The notes beneath the pieces were generated by a model. The model saw only the letters and a program-made list of their open reading frames with translations, searched no databases and had not been told where the DNA came from. From CAYNLY01 sp964398225 (GTDB lineage: Bacteria > Pseudomonadota > Zetaproteobacteria > Mariprofundales > Mariprofundaceae), in the NCBI GenBank assembly GCA_964398225.1, contig CAYNLY010000053.1, forward strand, positions 1 to 9,993: a DNA stretch of 9,993 nt, given 5' to 3'. How positions within the stretch are numbered: the stretch's first letter is position 1; each line of letters starts with the position of its first letter. Shown here in pieces: positions 6,368-9,993 of this stretch. The position numbers and the translations under genes are program-made.

Positions 6368-6750
6368 CGAATGACGTCCTTCATGTGTTCGATCGTCCAC
6401 GCGCCTCCCCGGAGCCGCCGGGGAAAGGCGCGGTTTCGCGTCAGGATGATCAAATCGAACCGGCATTGCAACGATGCAAGCTCCGGATGGGCCGAAAGCC
6501 ATCCTTCGGCCGCCGAAAGAATCCGGGCCTGCTTGTCCGGATGCATGGCCTCCAGGCTCCGGTCGGCCTCCGCATGCGCCTTGACCTCGACGAAGACCAG
6601 GAGCCCGTTCTTTCGGGCGACGATGTCGATCTCGCCGCGGCCTGCGCGCGCATTTCGCGCAAGGATTTCGTAGCCCTTCCGCAGCAGGAACCGGGCCGCC
6701 GCGTCTTCGCCTTCCCGGCCGCGCGCATGCGCCGTGCGGGAGAGGCTCAT
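6364..6750 (-). CDS. yraN: YraN / UPF0102 family nuclease-fold protein
   Basis: The 128-aa cytoplasmic protein belongs to the UPF0102 family, whose fold resembles Holliday-junction resolvases and restriction endonucleases. Visible family features are an N-terminal GREGEDAAARFLLRKGYEIL (11-30), then RGEIDIVARKNGLLVFVEVK (38-57). The Glu40/Asp42 and Glu55-x-Lys57 residues in the latter form the PD-(D/E)XK-type active-site pattern. RFDLIIL (97-103) is the usual C-terminal strand. The family's biochemical role is not established to my knowledge; nuclease activity is inferred from the fold. Length is normal. The residues just after EVK (AHAEAD) differ from the R-rich segment common in the family, but the core is intact. 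The ATG overlaps the rsmI stop by 4 nt (ATGA) and the stop overlaps the gmhA GTG, the same order as rsmI/lpoA-yraN-diaA in E. coli. Confidence 0.95.
   Translation of the reverse strand: MSLSRTAHARGREGEDAAARFLLRKGYEILARNARAGRGEIDIVARKNGLLVFVEVKAHAEADRSLEAMHPDKQARILSAAEGWLSAHPELASLQCRFDLIILTRNRAFPRRLRGGAWTIEHMKDVIR
6377..6381 (-). promoter_or_regulatory. Ribosome binding site selecting the gmhA GTG start
   Basis: AAGGA on the minus strand is 9 nt before GTG 6367-6365, inside the 3' end of yraN. It supports the GTG as the gmhA start, which also aligns with the family N-terminus. Confidence 0.65.
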
Positions 6751-7610
6751 TTCCGATCGGTGAGCAGCCGGTAGACCCGGCTTCGCTCCACGCCGAACCT
6801 GCGGGCCACCCGGGCCGCCCGCCTGGACGGCGGCAGTTCCGCGAGCTCCGGGTCGTTCAGCGCCGCGAGAATGGCCTCGTCGGAGGCGGCCTCCGCTGGT
6901 GCGGCCCCCGCGCCAGGGCCCACGAGCACGACCACCTCGCCCCGGACTTCCCGGTCGGCAAAGCGCGTGGCGAGTTCGTCGAGCGTGCCGCGGACGAACT
7001 CCTCGTGCAGCTTGGTCAGCTCGCGGGCGACGACCGCGGGCCGTTCGCCGCCGAGCGTTGCGGCCAGATCCTTCAGCGTGCGCGCAAGCCGCCGGGGCGA
7101 CTCCAGCCAGATCAGCGTGCCGGGTAGCCTTAAGGCCGCCTCGAAGGCATGGGTGCGGGCGCGGCCCGAGCGGGGCGGAAAGCCGAGGAAATGGAAGGGC
7201 AGGGCGGGCAGGCCCGAAGCGCAGAGTGCGGCGAGCAGGCTGGACGGGCCGGGCACGGGCACGACCCGGATGCCGGCCTCGATCGCGGCGCGGACCAGCA
7301 CGAAGCCGGGGTCGCTGACAAGCGGCGTGCCGGCATCGGAGATCAGCGCGATCCGCTCCCCGCGCCCGAGCCGTTCGATCAGGCTTTGGGTGCGCGCTTC
7401 CTCGTTGTGTTCATGCAGCGCGATCATCGGCGTTTCGATGCCGTATTTCGCTGCCAGCCTTCGGCTGATGCGCGTGTCCTCGGCCGCGATCAGGCTGCAT
7501 TCGCGGAGCACGCGCACGGCCCGGAACGTGATGTCCTCGAGGTTGCCGATCGGGGTGGCGACGATGAACAGTTGGCCGGCTTCGGCCGCCCGGGTAGTCT
7601 GCGATTCCAT
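6747..7610 (-). CDS. rsmI: 16S rRNA (cytidine-1402) 2'-O-methyltransferase
   Basis: The 287-aa cytoplasmic tetrapyrrole-methylase-fold enzyme uses S-adenosylmethionine to methylate the 2'-O of C1402 in the decoding centre of 16S rRNA. Signature stretches appear in family order: LFIVATPIGNLEDITFRAV (14-32), AAEDTRISRRL (42-52), ALISDAGTPLVSDPG (88-102), PVPGPSSLLAAL (118-129) and FHFLGFPPR (139-147). The C-terminal small helical domain ends with PPSRRAARVARRFGVERSRVYRL (within 260-282), the usual helix-turn-helix-like tail. Length matches E. coli RsmI. It is the first gene of the minus-strand cluster. Its ATG (7610-7608) shares two bases with the divergent lpoA ATG, and GGGAAA some 3 nt upstream is a weak ribosome site. 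Any promoter must therefore lie within the lpoA coding sequence. Confidence 0.97.
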   Translation of the reverse strand: MESQTTRAAEAGQLFIVATPIGNLEDITFRAVRVLRECSLIAAEDTRISRRLAAKYGIETPMIALHEHNEEARTQSLIERLGRGERIALISDAGTPLVSDPGFVLVRAAIEAGIRVVPVPGPSSLLAALCASGLPALPFHFLGFPPRSGRARTHAFEAALRLPGTLIWLESPRRLARTLKDLAATLGGERPAVVARELTKLHEEFVRGTLDELATRFADREVRGEVVVLVGPGAGAAPAEAASDEAILAALNDPELAELPPSRRAARVARRFGVERSRVYRLLTDRK

Positions 7611-9564
7611 GGCTTTCCCAACTTATCCGCGGAGCTGGCCTCGCGCAAGCGGCTCCGGCCAGCGGCCGGTTGTGCTCGCCTGCGCCTGCGCGTTGCTGAT
7701 GCTGGCGGCCTGCCAGCCGAAGAAGCCCGCGCCCGTCGCAATCCAGCCCGCGCCCCAGGCGCCCGCAGTAATGCTTGCGCCGGCGCCCGTCTCCGATCAG
7801 GGGATCCAGGAGATCATGGCCCAGGTTCGGGCGGGCGAGATCGAACCCGAGGCGGCGTTCGACGCGCTGGCCGCGCTCGCGGCAAGCGAGGCGGCACCGA
7901 TTGCCGAAGAGGCCCGCTTCCGCCGGGTCGAGCTGCTGCTCGAGCTCGACATGCCCGAAGGCGTGGACGAGGCGGCCGCGTTGCTGGCCGCGATGCCCGA
8001 TCATGCGCTGGCTCCGTACCTCCATTTCTGGCTTGCGCAATACTGGTATCGCCGTCAGGAGCCCGTCCGGGCGATGTCGGAGATGCAGCAGGCGCTCGAG
8101 CATCCGCGGCTGACGCGCGAGCTGGCCGATGCGATGCTCCGGCTCGGGCCGCAGGTGGCCGACGAGGTGCCGGACGAGGAAGCCGTGCGCTGGCTTATGG
8201 CCGCCGCGCGCATCGACGCCGGAGGCAGGGATTCCTGGCTGCGGCTGGCCGCGCGCCGGATGTCGCCCGCCGTGCTCGAGGCGCTGCACGCCGATCCCGG
8301 CCTCGACCGGGCGCTTCTTGCCCGCCTCGATCTGCATCTGGCCCGGCTTCAGCTGCTGAACGGCGACATGCAGGGGCTGGCCCGGACCCGTGAACTGCTC
8401 GCTTCCCTCGATCCCCGCGCGCCGGAGCTTGCGCAGATCCGCGCCTGGGCGAGCGGCGAGCAGCGTCCGGCCACGATCGGCGTGCTGCTGCCGCTGACCG
8501 GGCCCTACGCCCGCTTTGGGGAGCAGGCGCTGCGCGGCCTGCGTCTGGGGCTTGCGCGACTGCCGCAGATCCGCCTGCGCATCGAGGATACCGGCGGCGA
8601 TCCCGAGCAGGCCGTGGCCGCCTACCGGGCGCTGGCCGAGGCGGGCGTCTCGGCCGTGATCGGCCCTCTGCTTGCGGCGCCCTCCGCGGCCGTGGCCCGG
8701 GCGGCCCGGCTGGACGTGCCGGTGATCAGCCTGACCGGGCATCCGGAGCTCGCCGAAGGGCATCCGGGCTTTTTTGTGCACACGCTTTCGCCGCTCGCCG
8801 AGGCGGAGGCGATCGCGCGCCATGCCTGGCTGCAGGGGCTTAAGCGGATCGTCGTTCTGGCCGGCCGCGACGAAAACGGCATGGAGCGGGAAGCCGAAGC
8901 TTTTGCGGGCGCGTTCTCCGAGCTGGGCGGCGAGATCGCCGGCATCATGCTGCTCGACCCGGGCACGCTCGATCACCGCGGCGAACTCGTAAGCCTCCGT
9001 TTCGAAACCGACGACGAAGAGCTTCTCTTCGAGCTGGATCGGGATCTTGCGCTGTTCCTGCCGCCTCTGGACGTCGAACTCAGGATGCCGGCGAACTTCG
9101 ATGCGGTCTATCTGGCGCTGCCGGGCCGCCAGGTTGCGTTGCTTGCGGGCCAGCTCGCCTATGTGGACGTGCGCGGCGTGCCGCTTCTGGGCTCCAGCCG
9201 CTGGATGGACGGGCACCTGCTCGACGATCGCGGGCGCTTCCTTTCCGAGGCCCGGTTTTTCGCCAGCGAAATCCAGAGCGATCGGCGGCCGCCCCGGCTG
9301 ATGGCTCTGGATCTCGCCTATCGCGATGTCTGGGGCGAGCCGAGGCTTCCGGATCTTTCGGTGCTGGCGCTCGATACGCTGCGCATCCTGGCCGTGCTGA
9401 GCAGCAGGCTCGGGCTGCACGGCCGGGGGCTTGCCGAGGAGCTTCAGAATCCGGAAGGGTTTCCCGCCTATACCGGACAGGTCCGTTTCGATGCCGAGGG
9501 GATCGGCCAGAAGCAGCTGGACGTCTACCGCATCGAACGCGGGCGGATCGTGCCGGCGGGGTGA
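7609..9564 (+). CDS. lpoA: Outer-membrane lipoprotein LpoA, activator of penicillin-binding protein 1A (LppC family)
   Basis: The 651-aa lipoprotein reaches from the outer membrane through the periplasm and stimulates the transpeptidase of PBP1A in E. coli; the role here is by family and synteny. After an Arg-containing N-terminus comes a hydrophobic stretch ending in lipobox LAAC (Cys35), then a Pro/Ala-rich linker. Residues about 50-285 form a helical TPR-like region rich in Ala/Leu. The C-terminal part from about 288 is a periplasmic-binding-protein type I domain: IGVLLPLTGPYARFGEQALR (290-309), RIEDTGGDPEQA (324-335), VIGPLLAAPS (from 350) and VPVISLTGHPEL further on. Length is close to E. 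coli LpoA (678 aa). ATG 7609 is chosen because it gives a compact signal peptide. An in-frame ATG at 7564 would add 15 residues overlapping rsmI. Neither has a convincing ribosome site. The TGA lies 1 nt from the stop of the convergent CDGSH gene. Confidence 0.95.
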   Translation: MAFPTYPRSWPRASGSGQRPVVLACACALLMLAACQPKKPAPVAIQPAPQAPAVMLAPAPVSDQGIQEIMAQVRAGEIEPEAAFDALAALAASEAAPIAEEARFRRVELLLELDMPEGVDEAAALLAAMPDHALAPYLHFWLAQYWYRRQEPVRAMSEMQQALEHPRLTRELADAMLRLGPQVADEVPDEEAVRWLMAAARIDAGGRDSWLRLAARRMSPAVLEALHADPGLDRALLARLDLHLARLQLLNGDMQGLARTRELLASLDPRAPELAQIRAWASGEQRPATIGVLLPLTGPYARFGEQALRGLRLGLARLPQIRLRIEDTGGDPEQAVAAYRALAEAGVSAVIGPLLAAPSAAVARAARLDVPVISLTGHPELAEGHPGFFVHTLSPLAEAEAIARHAWLQGLKRIVVLAGRDENGMEREAEAFAGAFSELGGEIAGIMLLDPGTLDHRGELVSLRFETDDEELLFELDRDLALFLPPLDVELRMPANFDAVYLALPGRQVALLAGQLAYVDVRGVPLLGSSRWMDGHLLDDRGRFLSEARFFASEIQSDRRPPRLMALDLAYRDVWGEPRLPDLSVLALDTLRILAVLSSRLGLHGRGLAEELQNPEGFPAYTGQVRFDAEGIGQKQLDVYRIERGRIVPAG

Positions 9565-9565
9565 G

Positions 9566-9993
9566 CTAGGAGGAAAAGCCCGCGGCGCGGTGGCTGCCGT
9601 CGCAGAAGGGCTTCAGGCGGCTTTCGCCGCAGCGGCAGAACGAGGCACGGGCAAACCAGCCCTGGGAGACGCCGTTTCCGTCCATCAGTTCGAACGGGCC
9701 GGCGATTTCCAGCGGACCTCCCGGGCGGAAGGTGATGTCCAGCGGCCCTGTGCCTGGGCCGTCCAGCCGCTCGAAGCTGCCGGCAAGGACGAGAGCTCCC
9801 GCATCCTCGAATCCTGAGCGGTGCGATTCATCGCAATAAGGCATCAGCCGCGAGCCGCCGCAGCGGCAGAAGGCGGCCGTGAAGGCCGGCTCGGGCACGC
9901 CGTTCACGCGCATCTCGCCGGTCACATACAGCGGGCCATCCGGCACCACGCGCACGGTGTTGCGCTCGGGTTTCGGATGCAGCAGTTCGCCGG
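9566..9993 (-). CDS. Two-domain CDGSH iron-sulfur protein, 5' end outside window
   Basis: The frame is open to the right edge, so the gene starts outside the window. The visible 141 or so residues begin GELLHPKPERNTVRVVPDGP, before an in-frame GTG at 9955 that is unlikely to be the true start. Counting from that GTG, two CDGSH motifs appear: CRCGGSRLMPYCDESH (Cys30, Cys32, Cys41, His45) and CRCGESRLKPFCDGSH (Cys107, Cys109, Cys118, His122). Each keeps the three Cys and one His that bind a [2Fe-2S] cluster, so this is a mitoNEET-like redox or cluster-transfer protein, probably cytoplasmic. The first has Glu in place of Gly (CDESH). The N-VxVxxDGPL lead-in resembles family members that carry an N-terminal Fer4_19 (YjdI-like) domain, but whether this one does cannot be seen. 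The gene ends at TAG 9568-9566, 1 nt from the lpoA stop, with no intrinsic terminator in between. Confidence 0.93.
   Translation of the reverse strand, partial: GELLHPKPERNTVRVVPDGPLYVTGEMRVNGVPEPAFTAAFCRCGGSRLMPYCDESHRSGFEDAGALVLAGSFERLDGPGTGPLDITFRPGGPLEIAGPFELMDGNGVSQGWFARASFCRCGESRLKPFCDGSHRAAGFSS

Noticed and set aside
6368..6502. Longer GmhA N-terminus from an ATG at 6502
   Set aside because: The extra 45 residues lie inside yraN and have no counterpart in SIS isomerases. The GTG at 6367 has a ribosome site and the overlap pattern of its neighbours.
6871..7608. Possible 246-residue N-terminal extension of LpoA
   Set aside because: The frame is open far upstream, but that part is antisense to rsmI, is Ser/Arg/Pro-rich without motif, and would place the lipoprotein signal peptide in mid-protein.
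7411..9420. Long minus-strand open frame of 669 codons opposite lpoA
   Set aside because: It is antisense to a clear lpoA frame, starts with a low-complexity mix rich in Gln, Arg and His, and shows no domain. It is typical of shadow frames in GC-rich DNA.

Overview
This window looks like core chromosome of a high-GC Gram-negative bacterium, most likely a gammaproteobacterium outside the enterics. The evidence is the company of genes: lpoA (PBP1A activator), pdxB, orn and dolP are typical of Gammaproteobacteria. The order lpoA (divergent) / rsmI - yraN - SIS isomerase - dolP is the conserved rsmI-lpoA-yraN-diaA-dolP neighbourhood known from E. coli. The high GC is also why long spurious reading frames run antisense to nearly every gene. 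I see no insertion sequence, phage gene, CRISPR array or other mobile element.

Layout, left to right. (1) 1-58: 5' part of a minus-strand tRNA-Phe(GAA), cut by the window edge, with a plausible promoter at 101-129. (2) 161-423: a 71-aa conserved small protein (minus) with its own intrinsic terminator. (3) 498-1910: a secreted OmpA-like peptidoglycan-binding protein with a long helical N-terminal part (minus). (4) 1995-7610: eight tightly packed minus-strand genes, transcribed rsmI > yraN > gmhA > uncharacterised deoxyhypusine-synthase-like protein > dolP > rfaE2 > pdxB > orn. Six of the seven junctions overlap by 1 or 4 nt and the last gap is 9 nt. (5) 7609-9564: lpoA on the plus strand, diverging from rsmI with overlapping start codons. 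(6) 9566-end: a two-CDGSH iron-sulfur protein gene (minus), its 5' part outside the window, ending 1 nt from the lpoA stop.

How they fit: most of the cluster concerns the cell envelope. GmhA and RfaE2 catalyse the first and the nucleotide-activating steps of ADP-heptose synthesis for LPS inner core. DolP and LpoA are outer-membrane lipoproteins supporting envelope integrity and peptidoglycan synthesis, and the OmpA-like protein probably anchors to peptidoglycan. RsmI (16S rRNA methylation), YraN (nuclease-fold protein), PdxB (vitamin B6 synthesis) and Orn (end-stage RNA decay) are housekeeping genes that share the same transcript.

The least understood gene is the 317-aa protein at 4818-5771. 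It sits between gmhA and dolP, shows segments reminiscent of the NAD-binding fold of deoxyhypusine synthase, and lacks the recognisable catalytic-lysine motif of that enzyme. It is the best candidate for undescribed biology here, probably tied to heptose or envelope metabolism.
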